Shown piece by piece: positions 50,474 to 59,268 of a stretch of 64,000 nucleotides of DNA (positions are counted from its first letter, which is position 1; every line of letters begins with the position of its first letter). The notes below the pieces were generated by a model. It was given only the letters and a program-made list of their open reading frames with translations. It did no database searches and was not told where the DNA came from. Both the position numbers and the translations under genes were made by a program. Location: the NCBI GenBank assembly GCA_937890745.1, contig CALADH010000089.1:1-64000 (forward strand), given 5' to 3'. Source of the DNA: Scybalocola_A sp900557175. Its GTDB lineage: Bacteria; Bacillota; Clostridia; Lachnospirales; Lachnospiraceae.

Positions 50474-51139
50474 TTAATAGCCGGATGCCTCCTCGTTTTT
50501 CACAAGCTTGATCATTCTGCTTGTGCCGAGGCGGTCTGCCCCAAGCTCAAGAAAACGTCTGGCATCATCCATTGTCGAAATGCCGCCGGCCGCTTTAATT
50601 TTCACATCAGGCCCCACATGCGCCGCAAAAAGCGCCACATCATCAAAGGTCGCTCCGGCTGTAGAAAAGCCTGTCGATGTTTTAATATAATCGGCGCCAG
50701 CCGCTGTCACAACGTCACACATTTTGATTTTTTCTTCCTCTGTCAGAAGACACGTCTCAATAATGACCTTTAAAATCTTATCGCCGCAGGCTGCCTTTAA
50801 TGTGCGTATTTCTTCTTCTACAAGATCATATCTCCGATCCTTTACCCAGCCGATATTAATCACCATATCAATCTCTGACGCACCATTTGCAATGGCATCC
50901 CTTGTCTCAAATTCCTTTGTTTTTGTCGTCATATAGCCGTTTGGAAAACCAATAACTGTACATACAGGCACGCGCCCCTGCATATAGTCTGCTGCACGGC
51001 GCACATAGCTTGGCGGAATACATACCGAAGCTGTCTCATATTTAATGGCGTCATCACAAATCTGTTTTATTTCCTCCCATGTCGCTCCCTGAAGTAAAAG
51101 CGTATGGTCTACATGTTTTAAAATCTCACTATTATTCAT
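50474..51139 (-). CDS. deoC: Deoxyribose-phosphate aldolase
   Basis: Cleaves deoxyribose 5-phosphate to glyceraldehyde 3-phosphate and acetaldehyde. The 221-residue class I aldolase has the proton-relay KVIIETCLLTEEE, the Schiff-base Lys in DYIKTSTGFSTAGAT and KIKAAGGI for phosphate binding. The start is ATG at 51139 (MNNSEILK) behind AGGAG, overlapping the udp stop by 8 bases. It links deoxynucleoside catabolism to glycolysis. Confidence 0.97.
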   Translation of the reverse strand: MNNSEILKHVDHTLLLQGATWEEIKQICDDAIKYETASVCIPPSYVRRAADYMQGRVPVCTVIGFPNGYMTTKTKEFETRDAIANGASEIDMVINIGWVKDRRYDLVEEEIRTLKAACGDKILKVIIETCLLTEEEKIKMCDVVTAAGADYIKTSTGFSTAGATFDDVALFAAHVGPDVKIKAAGGISTMDDARRFLELGADRLGTSRMIKLVKNEEASGY

Positions 51140-51920
51140 GATTGTTCTCCTTATCTTTGCGAATAAGCTGACGGATTGCTTCCACAGCAACCTGAATCGC
51201 CATATCCGTGTCATGGGCTACCGGATTTTCCATACCAAGCTTCTCCCGCTCCTGATTTGCCACAACGAGGAAGCATGAGCCTGCGCGGACATGAAGATAG
51301 CTTGCCACAACAAACAGCGCTGCCGACTCCATCTCGGAGGCAAGACAGCCAAGCCGCTTCCACGCCTCCCATTTATTCATCAGTTCATAGCTGACCGGCT
51401 TTGTCTCCGGCTCGTGCTGGCCGTAGAAAGCATCCTTACACTGGACAACACCCGTATGGAACGGATAGCCTTTCTTTGCCGCCGCTTCCATCAGCGCATT
51501 GGTCACTGTAATATCGGCCACCGCCGGAAATTCCATCGGTGCATACTCCCGGCTTGTTCCCTCCATACGGATCGCGCCTGTCGCCACAACGACATCGCCG
51601 CTTTTTACATCAAGCTGCATCCCGCCGCACGTTCCGATTCTTATAAATGTATCGGCGCCGCAGCGGTATAACTCCTCCATTGCAATTGAAGCCGAAGGGC
51701 CGCCGATGCCTGTGGACGTCACGCTGACTTTCACGCCGTCCAGCGTTCCCGTATAAGTCACATATTCTCTGTTGTCCGCAATAAGCACCGGATTATCAAA
51801 ATATTGGGCAATTTTCACACACCGCTTCGGATCGCCCGGCATAATGACGTACCGTCCGATTTCTCCTTCAGCCACCTGTATGTGATACTGTCTGCTTTCA
51901 TCTTCTGAATAATTCTTCAT
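51132..51920 (-). CDS. udp: Nucleoside phosphorylase, uridine phosphorylase type
   Basis: A 262-residue NP-I family hexameric phosphorylase. It has the phosphate loop MPGDPKRCVKIAQYF, GGPSASIAMEELYRCGADTFIRIGTCGG and the late ESAALFVVASYL with the ribose-binding Glu. The motif set favours uridine phosphorylase over DeoD. As cdd is in the same operon, pyrimidine nucleosides are the probable substrates. The ribosome site is AAAGGAG. Confidence 0.9.
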   Translation of the reverse strand: MKNYSEDESRQYHIQVAEGEIGRYVIMPGDPKRCVKIAQYFDNPVLIADNREYVTYTGTLDGVKVSVTSTGIGGPSASIAMEELYRCGADTFIRIGTCGGMQLDVKSGDVVVATGAIRMEGTSREYAPMEFPAVADITVTNALMEAAAKKGYPFHTGVVQCKDAFYGQHEPETKPVSYELMNKWEAWKRLGCLASEMESAALFVVASYLHVRAGSCFLVVANQEREKLGMENPVAHDTDMAIQVAVEAIRQLIRKDKENNHE

Positions 51921-51937
51921 AGCGCGTCTCCTTTCTT

Positions 51938-52879
51938 CTATCTCTGTCCCTTATCGTACGGAATACCTTCTGCCTTCGGTGCTCTCGATTTTTTAGAAAC
52001 AAAGATAAGCACAATCAACGAAATAATATACGGAAGCATGTTATATAATGTACTTGGAAGCTTTAAGGCAACCATAAAATCAAAGCCTGTGTAAACATTG
52101 GAAAGTGCACGGAAAAATCCGAACAGCAGCGCTGCAAGGCCGATGCTCACCGGCTTCCACTGACCGAAAATCATAACTGCCAGCGCAAGAAAACCAAAAC
52201 CGGCAACACCATTTTCAAACTTCCACTCGCTGACACCCGCCGTAATATAGACAAGGCCGCCAAGACCGCCCAAGGCGCCGGAAATAAGCACGCCTGCATA
52301 ACGCATTTTATAAACATTGATACCGACAGAATCCGCTGCCTGAGGATGCTCGCCGCAGGCACAAAGTCTTAAGCCGAACTTTGTTTTATATAAAACAACA
52401 TAAGCAGCAACAAGAACAAGGAAGGCAATCAGCATAAACCAGTTAAATTCAAAACCGCCGATATTTAACGTAAATGCCTGCTTTGCCGGACCGTAGGCAA
52501 CAGTTGACGACACGTTGCCCACGTTTTCTGCTGTGTTAATTGCACGGACTAAAACAACAGCCGCTGCAGGTCCCAAAAGATTGAGTGCCGTACCGACAAG
52601 TGTCTGATCCGCATTAAAACGTATCGCCGCCACCGCAAGCAGCAGTGAAAACAGCATACCGACAGCAACACTTGCCAAAATAACAACAATGATCGTCAGC
52701 GGCGCCGCAAGACTTGCACCGATATATTTCATTGTCAGGGCGCCGCCTAAAGCGCCGATAACCATAATGCCCTCAAGGCCGATGTTAATGACACCGCTGT
52801 GCTCCGAGAAGCAGCCGCCGAGGGCTACAAGCACAAGTACGGAAGCAAATATTAATGTATACTGGATTAATAACGACAT
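51938..52879 (-). CDS. Nucleoside ABC transporter permease (NupQ/YufQ type)
   Basis: A 313-residue BPD_transp_2 permease with eight to nine helices. The typical lines SEHSGVINIGLEGIMVIGAL and ACGEHPQAADSVGINVYKMRYAGVLISGALGGLGG (cytoplasmic docking loop) are present. The family belongs to the RbsC-like importers for nucleosides, together with a BMP lipoprotein. Its ATG overlaps the stop of the other permease by one base, showing coupled translation. It is the fourth transporter gene, 17 bases before udp. Confidence 0.94.
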   Translation of the reverse strand: MSLLIQYTLIFASVLVLVALGGCFSEHSGVINIGLEGIMVIGALGGALTMKYIGASLAAPLTIIVVILASVAVGMLFSLLLAVAAIRFNADQTLVGTALNLLGPAAAVVLVRAINTAENVGNVSSTVAYGPAKQAFTLNIGGFEFNWFMLIAFLVLVAAYVVLYKTKFGLRLCACGEHPQAADSVGINVYKMRYAGVLISGALGGLGGLVYITAGVSEWKFENGVAGFGFLALAVMIFGQWKPVSIGLAALLFGFFRALSNVYTGFDFMVALKLPSTLYNMLPYIISLIVLIFVSKKSRAPKAEGIPYDKGQR

Positions 52880-54018
52880 TATGCTTCGCCTCCTTTCTTT
52901 TCTTTAAGCGCAAGCTTTTCATCTCTCTTGTCCAAGAACCGGTTAAACCATATTTTAAAGAAGAATACAAATCCGCACAAATAAATGATAAACGCTGAAA
53001 TCAGATCAGAAATCTGTGAACAGTACATCGTCTTATCAACATAAGAACCGCCGCTTGTAATATGCTGGATAAAATATGATGAGAAAATCGCACCAATCGG
53101 GCTTGAACCGCCGAGGAAAGCCGCCGCGATACCGTTAAAGCCCATGGCCGGAATACTTGTCTGCTGTACCATCCACTGCTCAATACCTGACAAATAAAAG
53201 ATACCTGCGCCCATACCTGCAAGACCGCCGGAAATCATCATTGTCACGATAATATTTCTCTTTTCTTTCATGCCGCAGTATTTTGCCGCATTTTTATTAA
53301 AACCTGTTGCCTTAAGCTCATAACCAAACTTTGTCTTTCCAAGGAGTATCCACACAAGAATTGCTGCCACAACCGAAAGGACTACGCCGATTGTCACAAA
53401 CTCATTATTTGAAAACAGCTTATCAAGCCCCGCATTCGGGAGCAGCGCCGCCTCGTTTGTACTTGCCAGCGTCTTTGTATACGGCGTCGCGTCCTCTTTG
53501 ACTGTTGTCAGAAGCATATTGACACAGTAAAGACCAATCCAGTTAAGCATAATACATGAAATAACTTCATTGACATTAAAATAAGCTTTCAGTGCGCCGG
53601 AAATACCGCCGACAACCGCTGCAAGAATAATGCCTGTCAGAAGACATACATACCACGGCATATGAAGGCCAATGGCACAATAGATACTTGCGCCCGCACC
53701 GATGACATACTGTCCGGCAACACCGATATTAAAAAGTCCGACCTTCCATGCAAACAACACAGAAAGGGAACACATTAAAAGTGCCGACGCTTTAACAAGC
53801 GTTGTTCCGAAATACTTCATCTGGGCCACCGGGCTCGGATAGTATAAAAAGTTCTTTAAAATTGCCCCGATCGCTTTGGAAGCGCCGCCCGGATTAATAA
53901 TAAGCAGAACAATATAACCGATAATCAGACCGATGATAATACAAAGGAGCGAACCTGCGATTGTCTGAAAGGCGCTGTTTCTTAAAATACTGTTCTTTTT
54001 CTTTGTTTCCCCGCTCAT
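52879..54018 (-). CDS. Nucleoside ABC transporter permease (NupP/YufP type)
   Basis: A 379-residue RbsC-type permease: KVGLFNIGVAGQYVIGAGAS near residue 90, the docking loop KATGFNKNAAKYCGMKEKRNIIVTMMISGGLAGMG, and about ten helices. The longer N-terminal part matches the NupP/YufP group. Its start overlaps the ATPase stop by four bases. It forms a heterodimer with the permease downstream. Confidence 0.94.
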   Translation of the reverse strand: MSGETKKKNSILRNSAFQTIAGSLLCIIIGLIIGYIVLLIINPGGASKAIGAILKNFLYYPSPVAQMKYFGTTLVKASALLMCSLSVLFAWKVGLFNIGVAGQYVIGAGASIYCAIGLHMPWYVCLLTGIILAAVVGGISGALKAYFNVNEVISCIMLNWIGLYCVNMLLTTVKEDATPYTKTLASTNEAALLPNAGLDKLFSNNEFVTIGVVLSVVAAILVWILLGKTKFGYELKATGFNKNAAKYCGMKEKRNIIVTMMISGGLAGMGAGIFYLSGIEQWMVQQTSIPAMGFNGIAAAFLGGSSPIGAIFSSYFIQHITSGGSYVDKTMYCSQISDLISAFIIYLCGFVFFFKIWFNRFLDKRDEKLALKEKKGGEA

Positions 54019-55550
54019 GCTTTTGCCTCCTTCCTCTTAGAGCCGGCCATGTAAAGACCAAGTTCTTCAACCGTCACTTCTTTAGGATTAAATTCACCGA
54101 CAATCTCACCTTCATACATGACAAGAATCCTGTCAGAAACATTCATAACTTCATCCAGTTCAAGACTGACTAAAAGCACACCTTTTCCCGCATCTCTCTG
54201 GGCAACAAGCTGCTTGTGGATATATTCAATAGCGCCGACGTCAAGACCTCTTGTCGGCTGTACAGCAACTAAAAGCTCAGGATTTTTATCAATTTCACGG
54301 GCAATGATGGCTTTCTGCTGATTACCGCCGGACATTGAACGCGCCTTTGTCACTGCGCCCTGTCCCGAACGGATATCGTACTGTTCAATCAGACGGTTGG
54401 CATATTTTCGTATCTCACGGCGTTTTAAAAATCCCGCCTTATTTGTAAACTGCGGTTCAAAATACCGCTGAAGCACAATATTATCTTCAAGCGAATAATC
54501 AAGGACAAGACCATGCTTATGACGATCCTCCGGAATATGGCTCATGCCCGATACAAGACGCTTTCTTATGGAAGCATGTGTAATATCCGTGCCGTTCATC
54601 GTAATCTTACCGCTCTTTAACGGCTCAAGTCCCGTAAGTCCGTAGACAAATTCTGTCTGTCCGTTGCCGTCAATACCTGCGATACAGACAATCTCACCTC
54701 TGTGCACCTGAAGTGAAACATTATTGACCGCATTATTTTTATGATGCTTTGAAGCAACCGTCATACCTTCAATATCAAGAACAACTTCCTTCGGCTTTGC
54801 CTCCTCTTTTTCTACGATGAAATTGACATCTCGTCCAACCATCATCGCTGACAATTTTTCCGGCGTCGTATCTTTGATATCTACTGTACCGATATATTTC
54901 CCTTTTCGCAAAACGCTGCATCGGTCAGCAACCTGCATAATCTCCGCCAGCTTATGGGTAATAAAAAGAATACTCTTGCCCTCGGCCGCAAGGTTCTTCA
55001 TAATCGTCATCAATTCCTGAATCTCCTGGGGTGTCAGCACTGCCGTCGGCTCATCAAAAATAAGAATTTCATTATCACGGTAGAGCATCTTTAAAATTTC
55101 CGTTCTCTGCTGCATGCCGACTGTAATATCCTCAATAATTGCATCCGGATCAACAAAAAGGCCGTACTTTTCCGACAGCGCCACAACCTTTTTACGTGCC
55201 TCATCCTTTTTTAAGAATCCGCCCTTTGTCGTCTCTGCACCAAGAATAATATTGTCTAAAACCGAAAAACATTCAACAAGCTTAAAATGCTGGTGCACCA
55301 TACCGATACCGAGTGCATTGGCATCATTCGGATCATTAATCTGAACCTTTTTTCCGTCTTTTCGTATCTCGCCCTCCTCCGGCTGGTACAGACCGAAAAG
55401 CACGCTCATCAGTGTCGATTTGCCTGCGCCGTTTTCTCCTAAAAGCGCATGAATCTCTCCTTTTTTAAGCTGTAAAGTAATATTATCATTTGCTATAATC
55501 CCCGGAAACCGCTTTGTGATCCCAAGCATCTCTATCGCATAATTATCCAT
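54015..55550 (-). CDS. Nucleoside ABC transporter ATPase, two ABC domains (NupO/YufO type)
   Basis: A 511-residue protein with two fused ABC modules. Domain one has Walker A GENGAGKSTLMSVL, the signature-like VGMQQRTEILKML and Walker B ILIFDEPTAVLT. Domain two has the Walker A region GIDGNGQTEFVYG (degenerate), SGGNQQKAIIAREI and Walker B-like LLVAVQPTRGLD. One weak ATP site is usual for RbsA/MglA-type ATPases. It starts 160 bases after the BMP gene, beyond a strong terminator, so it is probably expressed below the lipoprotein. Confidence 0.95.
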   Translation of the reverse strand: MDNYAIEMLGITKRFPGIIANDNITLQLKKGEIHALLGENGAGKSTLMSVLFGLYQPEEGEIRKDGKKVQINDPNDANALGIGMVHQHFKLVECFSVLDNIILGAETTKGGFLKKDEARKKVVALSEKYGLFVDPDAIIEDITVGMQQRTEILKMLYRDNEILIFDEPTAVLTPQEIQELMTIMKNLAAEGKSILFITHKLAEIMQVADRCSVLRKGKYIGTVDIKDTTPEKLSAMMVGRDVNFIVEKEEAKPKEVVLDIEGMTVASKHHKNNAVNNVSLQVHRGEIVCIAGIDGNGQTEFVYGLTGLEPLKSGKITMNGTDITHASIRKRLVSGMSHIPEDRHKHGLVLDYSLEDNIVLQRYFEPQFTNKAGFLKRREIRKYANRLIEQYDIRSGQGAVTKARSMSGGNQQKAIIAREIDKNPELLVAVQPTRGLDVGAIEYIHKQLVAQRDAGKGVLLVSLELDEVMNVSDRILVMYEGEIVGEFNPKEVTVEELGLYMAGSKRKEAKA

Positions 55551-55582
55551 TCTTTACAGGCCTCCCTTCTTTGATATAGACC

Positions 55583-55602
55583 AAAGCGGACAAGTCCGCT
55601 TT
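55583..55602. repeat. 20-base hairpin containing the second copy of GGACAAGTCCGCTTT
   Basis: AAAGCGGAC-AA-GTCCGCTTT is a perfect 9-base inverted repeat. Positions 55588-55602 are identical to 39901-39915, and CCCTAAATT follows as near the other copy. It lies in the leader of the ATPase gene. Confidence 0.5.
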
Positions 55603-55649
55603 AAACACCCTAAATTCCTCTCGGAACTTTTTTATGATATGTGAAATTG

Positions 55650-55668
55650 TTTCCTATGTCACAAAAAA
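55650..55668. repeat. Second copy of the CTATGTCAC inverted-repeat arm (copy B)
   Basis: TTTCCTATGTCACAAAAAA here is identical to 34125-34143. The matching left arm at about 55627-55640 (TTTTTTATGATAT) has diverged, so the inverted repeat is decayed. It adjoins the terminator of the BMP gene and supplies its T-run. Confidence 0.6.
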
Positions 55669-55691
55669 GGGAGTGGGAAACGCCCACTCCC
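55663..55691 (-). terminator. Intrinsic terminator between the BMP lipoprotein and its ATPase gene
   Basis: Minus-strand GGGAGTGGG pairs with CCCACTCCC (9 base pairs, 5-base loop), followed by TTTTTTG. It sits 20 bases after the BMP stop and before the rest of the operon. Partial termination here would give more binding protein than membrane components. Confidence 0.85.
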
Positions 55692-55710
55692 CAGGTTTTA
55701 AATCGCCTGT

Positions 55711-56958
55711 TTATTTAATCTTACCATAGTCATTCACTGTAATTTCAGTTGCAGGTAAAGCTGTGATATCGTCAGAAACCTTAACTTCACCGTCATAAAT
55801 CTTCTTTACAAGTGCGCGGTAATCATCTTCTGTAAAACCGTCGCCCCACTGTGTGCTTTCGATTGGAAGCTGAACGTAGTTTTCTTCAGCATTCTCAGAA
55901 ATCATACCGAGAACATCAATCTTGCCTGCATGATCGCTCCACTTGCCGTCTTTAATGTCTGTGAGAACGTTTGTGACTGTCTCTTTAAGACCTTTCATTG
56001 CTGATGTTACTGTAAGGCCTTCGCCGTAATTTGTATCAATGATTGCTTTCTGGTCTGTATCAACACCGATTACTTTGCCGCCGGCTTTCACTGCTGCTTC
56101 TGCTGCAGATGTATAAATACCGCCGCCGCATGCGAATACAGCTTCTACACCTTTAGAGCTGTACCATGTGTCCATATAAGCTGTGATGTCAGCGTCGCCG
56201 TAGAACTGTCCGCCGCATACATACTCAACTGTCACATCATTTGTAATGCCGAGCTCTTTTGCAGCTGCGTCAGCGCCCTGAACATAACCATAACCGAAAC
56301 GTGTTACAGCAGGTACTGCCATACCGCCGAGGAAGCCAAGATGCTTATAGCCTAACTTCACTGCTGCATAGCCTGCCATATAACCGGAAATTTCTTCCTG
56401 ATAAGTACAGCAGTAAACATTGTCTTCTGTGTAATAATCTGTCACATTGTAATCGTCCGGATTGCCGCTGTAGCTTTCGCCGATCGCTTTTGAACAGATA
56501 TCGTTGGCACCCATATCAAGAACGATAAATTTTACGTCCGGATAAAGCTCTGACTCTGTAATAATTGCCTGTGCAAATAAGTAGCCCGGAAGAACAACAA
56601 TGTTCGCACCGTCTGCGATTGCCTGATCAACACTTGCAATTCTTGATTCATCTGCATCACTCTGAGGTTTGTAGTAAGTAAATTCTACACCGTTCGACTC
56701 TGACCATGCTTTGCACGCCTCATATGTTGTCTGGTTAAAGCTCTGGTCTGTAATATCACCGGAGTCTGTTACCATGGCAATCTTCATATCCGTAACAGCC
56801 TCTGCGCCTTCTGTGTCCCCGGCGCCCTCTGTACCGGCCTGTGCCTCTGTAGTCTTTGTCGTGTCATCCGTTTTTTTGTCATCACTGCTGCTGCCGCAGG
56901 CTGCAAGTGAAAGTGCCATCACACCTGCAAGAAGCATTGAAATAACTCTCTTTTTCAT
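55711..56958 (-). CDS. BMP-family nucleoside-binding lipoprotein
   Basis: A 415-residue exported lipoprotein. The signal MKKRVISMLLAGVMALSLAA ends in a lipobox with Cys, a Ser/Asp/Thr-rich linker follows to about residue 55, then the BMP domain. Typical pieces are MKIAMVTDSGDITDQSFNQ, VVLPGYLFAQAIITESELYPDVKFIVLD, KLGYKHLGFLGGMAVPAVTRFGYGYVQGAD and VIGVDTDQKA. BMP proteins such as NupN, TmpC and PnrA bind purine nucleosides. It is first in the nucleoside operon, with its own strong promoter and a terminator after it. The ribosome site is AAGGAGG. Confidence 0.95.
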   Translation of the reverse strand: MKKRVISMLLAGVMALSLAACGSSSDDKKTDDTTKTTEAQAGTEGAGDTEGAEAVTDMKIAMVTDSGDITDQSFNQTTYEACKAWSESNGVEFTYYKPQSDADESRIASVDQAIADGANIVVLPGYLFAQAIITESELYPDVKFIVLDMGANDICSKAIGESYSGNPDDYNVTDYYTEDNVYCCTYQEEISGYMAGYAAVKLGYKHLGFLGGMAVPAVTRFGYGYVQGADAAAKELGITNDVTVEYVCGGQFYGDADITAYMDTWYSSKGVEAVFACGGGIYTSAAEAAVKAGGKVIGVDTDQKAIIDTNYGEGLTVTSAMKGLKETVTNVLTDIKDGKWSDHAGKIDVLGMISENAEENYVQLPIESTQWGDGFTEDDYRALVKKIYDGEVKVSDDITALPATEITVNDYGKIK

Positions 56959-57003
56959 GTTTTTTCCTCCTTAAAATTCCCTTTGGAATCAAATGATGTC
57001 ATA

Positions 57004-57045
57004 AGTATACCACTAATTGCTTATTTTGTATAGGACTTAAGTCCT
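57004..57045 (-). promoter_or_regulatory. Promoter and palindromic operator candidate of the nucleoside operon
   Basis: Minus-strand TATACA (57027-57032), 17-base spacer, TATACT (57004-57009), about 45 bases before the BMP gene. A perfect 14-base palindrome, AGGACTTAAGTCCT (57032-57045), abuts the upstream side of the -35 box. It does not look like the usual Crp (TGTGA-N6-TCACA) or Fnr site, but its position suits an activator or repressor, such as the Crp-family protein encoded in the operon. Confidence 0.55.
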
Positions 57046-57151
57046 TTTTTTAAAATTAAACGGCATTTTGCAGTATGCAACACAATTTATCATTCTTTTT
57101 TTGTGTATATTTTATGATACTTTTAAAAATCAATGCACAAAAGTGACAATT

Positions 57152-58528
57152 TTACATTTCAGATACAATATTCCGGGCCACATAAACACCGCTGGCAGAT
57201 GCATGGGACAAAGAATGGGTAATACCGCTGCCGTCTCCGATCACATAAAGCCCTTTGTAGCTTGTCTCAAGATTTGTATCAACCGCAACTTCCATATTAT
57301 AAAATTTTACTTCTACACCATAAAGTAATGTATCATCATTTGCCGTACCCGGCGCAATTTTATCGAGCGCATAAATCATCTCGATAATACCGTCCAGAAT
57401 ACGTTTTGGCAGAACAAGGCTTAAGTCACCCGGATTAGCATTTAACGTCGGCGTCGTAAATGATTCTTCAATACGTCTTTGCGTACTTCGCTGACCGCGC
57501 ACAAGATCTCCGAAGCGCTGAACGAGCACACCGCCGCCGAGCATATTGCTGAGTCTTGCAATGCTCTCACCATAACCGTTGGAATCCTTAAACGGATATG
57601 AAAAATGCTTCGCCACAAGCAGGGCAAAGTTTGTATTATTCGTCTGCTTTGCCGGATCCTCATAGCTGTGTCCGTTGACCGTAATAATGCCATTTGTATT
57701 TTCAGTAACAACAGCGCCCTTCGGATTCATACAGAAAGTGCGGACTAAGTCCTCATATTTATGCGTTCTGTACACAATCTTACTCTCATACAGCTCATCG
57801 GTCAGATGGGAAAATACATCCGCCGGAAGTTCCACGCGGACACCGATATCCACACGATTGGACTGCGTCTGTATATCCATTTCCCGGCATACCTTTTCCA
57901 TCCACTTACTGCCGCTTCGTCCGACCGAAATAATACACTGTTTTCCCGTATAAACAGCTCCGGCGCATTTCACTTCATAGCCTTCATCTGTCTGAGCCAC
58001 GCTTTCCACCGGCGTATCGAAATAAAAAGTCACCTTATCTTTCAAATGTTCATAAAGGTGTTCCAGAACAACATAATTAATATCTGTTCCCAAATGGCGC
58101 ACTGAAGCGTCTAAAAGATGCAGGCCATTTTGAATACAGAGTTTTTTAAAACGCGTTCCCGATGTCGAATATAGCTTCGTACCCTCGCCGCCATATTCCA
58201 GATTAATCTCGTCAACGTAATTCATCAGCTCCAGCGCCTGCTTCTTTCCGATATACTCGTACAGTGTACCGCCAAAATCATTTGTAATATTATACTTTCC
58301 ATCGGAAAATGCACCTGCACCGCCAAAGCCGCTCATAATCGAGCAGCTTTTACAATGGATACAGGACTTGATTTTTTCACCGTCAATCGGACAGTGGCGC
58401 TTATTTAAAGCATGTCCCGCCTCAAAAACAGCGACATTTAACTCCGGTTTGAGCTTTGTCAGTTCATATGCCGAGAAAATGCCGCCCGGCCCTGCACCAA
58501 TAATCATCACATCATAATTCATATTCAT
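57152..58528 (-). CDS. FAD-dependent protein of the COG2509 type
   Basis: A 458-residue flavoprotein-like enzyme. The N-terminal dinucleotide-binding motif is VMIIGAGPGGIFSAYELTKL, and a C-terminal FAD motif is GLYVIGDGSGITHSLSHASASGVYVA. Near residue 50 is a Cys-rich loop, HCPIDGEKIKSCIHCKSC, followed by MSGFGGAGAFSDGKYN. This is the hallmark of the uncharacterised FAD-dependent dehydrogenase family COG2509. The Cys residues may bind metal or take part in redox; that is inference. The start is ATG at 58528 behind AAAGGAG, 22 bases after the HAD gene. Substrate unknown. Confidence 0.87.
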   Translation of the reverse strand: MNMNYDVMIIGAGPGGIFSAYELTKLKPELNVAVFEAGHALNKRHCPIDGEKIKSCIHCKSCSIMSGFGGAGAFSDGKYNITNDFGGTLYEYIGKKQALELMNYVDEINLEYGGEGTKLYSTSGTRFKKLCIQNGLHLLDASVRHLGTDINYVVLEHLYEHLKDKVTFYFDTPVESVAQTDEGYEVKCAGAVYTGKQCIISVGRSGSKWMEKVCREMDIQTQSNRVDIGVRVELPADVFSHLTDELYESKIVYRTHKYEDLVRTFCMNPKGAVVTENTNGIITVNGHSYEDPAKQTNNTNFALLVAKHFSYPFKDSNGYGESIARLSNMLGGGVLVQRFGDLVRGQRSTQRRIEESFTTPTLNANPGDLSLVLPKRILDGIIEMIYALDKIAPGTANDDTLLYGVEVKFYNMEVAVDTNLETSYKGLYVIGDGSGITHSLSHASASGVYVARNIVSEM

Positions 58529-58550
58529 AAAAAAGTCTCCTTTCGCTGTA

Positions 58551-59258
58551 CTATAATGCTTCAAGCATTTGTACCATCTCTTTAAATGTACCTTTTGGCC
58601 CCTGCCACAAAACGCCTTCCTTCTTAATCAGACAGTCTGTCACAAGGTAACAATCCATTCCTATAGACGATGCCGCTTTGATGTCCTCACCCTCGTCATT
58701 GCCAATCATCAGACAATCTTCTGGTTTTACGCCGATACGCGCGCATACCGACTCAAAATATTTCGGATTCGGCTTACAGTAAATATCCTCCTCATAGCTT
58801 GTCACGAGGTCAAAAGCTTCTTTGGAAAGCCCGACCCAATGAAGTCTTGTATCCTGTCCGACAAGCGGAAAAAGCGGATTTGTCGCAAGCACAACAAGTT
58901 CACTTTTCTCTCTTGCAATGTCCACCGCCTTTTTGGCCAGCGGATTTTCACCTGTATATTTTTTGGCGCCATTAAACTCATTGGCATAAAAATCAAGACA
59001 ATCCTTATTCACCTTTGCCTTATCAAAACCGGTTATCTCTGTAAACTTCTGCCAGAAACGTTCTTCATTTGAAGCGCCGCCGTCATTTTTTACCATTGCC
59101 GCCGTGCCGGTCCATACCGCATCAATCAGCTTTTGGGGTTCAATACCATACTTTGCAAGCTTTACCGCCAAAAGCTTAAAATATCCTTTTGTAAACACCT
59201 CCATATCCATCGGAAGCAATGTTCCGTCTAAATCAAAAAGTATTGCTTTGTATTTCAT
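58551..59258 (-). CDS. HAD-family hydrolase
   Basis: A 235-residue phosphatase-type HAD protein. Motif I is AILFDLDGTLLPMDME (nucleophile and acid Asp), motif II is LVVLATNPLFP, the Lys is in the YCKPNPKYFE region, and the motif IV acidic pair is in CLMIGNDEGEDIKAAS. It should remove phosphate from a small metabolite; the cap type and substrate are not clear. The start is ATG at 59258 (MKYKAILF) behind AGGAGG; the frame extends to 59294 inside the MglB-like gene without support. Probably cotranscribed with the sugar-sensing genes upstream. Confidence 0.88.
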   Translation of the reverse strand: MKYKAILFDLDGTLLPMDMEVFTKGYFKLLAVKLAKYGIEPQKLIDAVWTGTAAMVKNDGGASNEERFWQKFTEITGFDKAKVNKDCLDFYANEFNGAKKYTGENPLAKKAVDIAREKSELVVLATNPLFPLVGQDTRLHWVGLSKEAFDLVTSYEEDIYCKPNPKYFESVCARIGVKPEDCLMIGNDEGEDIKAASSIGMDCYLVTDCLIKKEGVLWQGPKGTFKEMVQMLEAL

Positions 59259-59268
59259 GTCAAGCCTC

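Noticed and set aside
55583..55602. Terminator of a short transcript before the ATPase gene
   Set aside because: The 9-base stem has only a 2-base centre and only TTT/AAA flanks; more likely part of the dispersed repeat.
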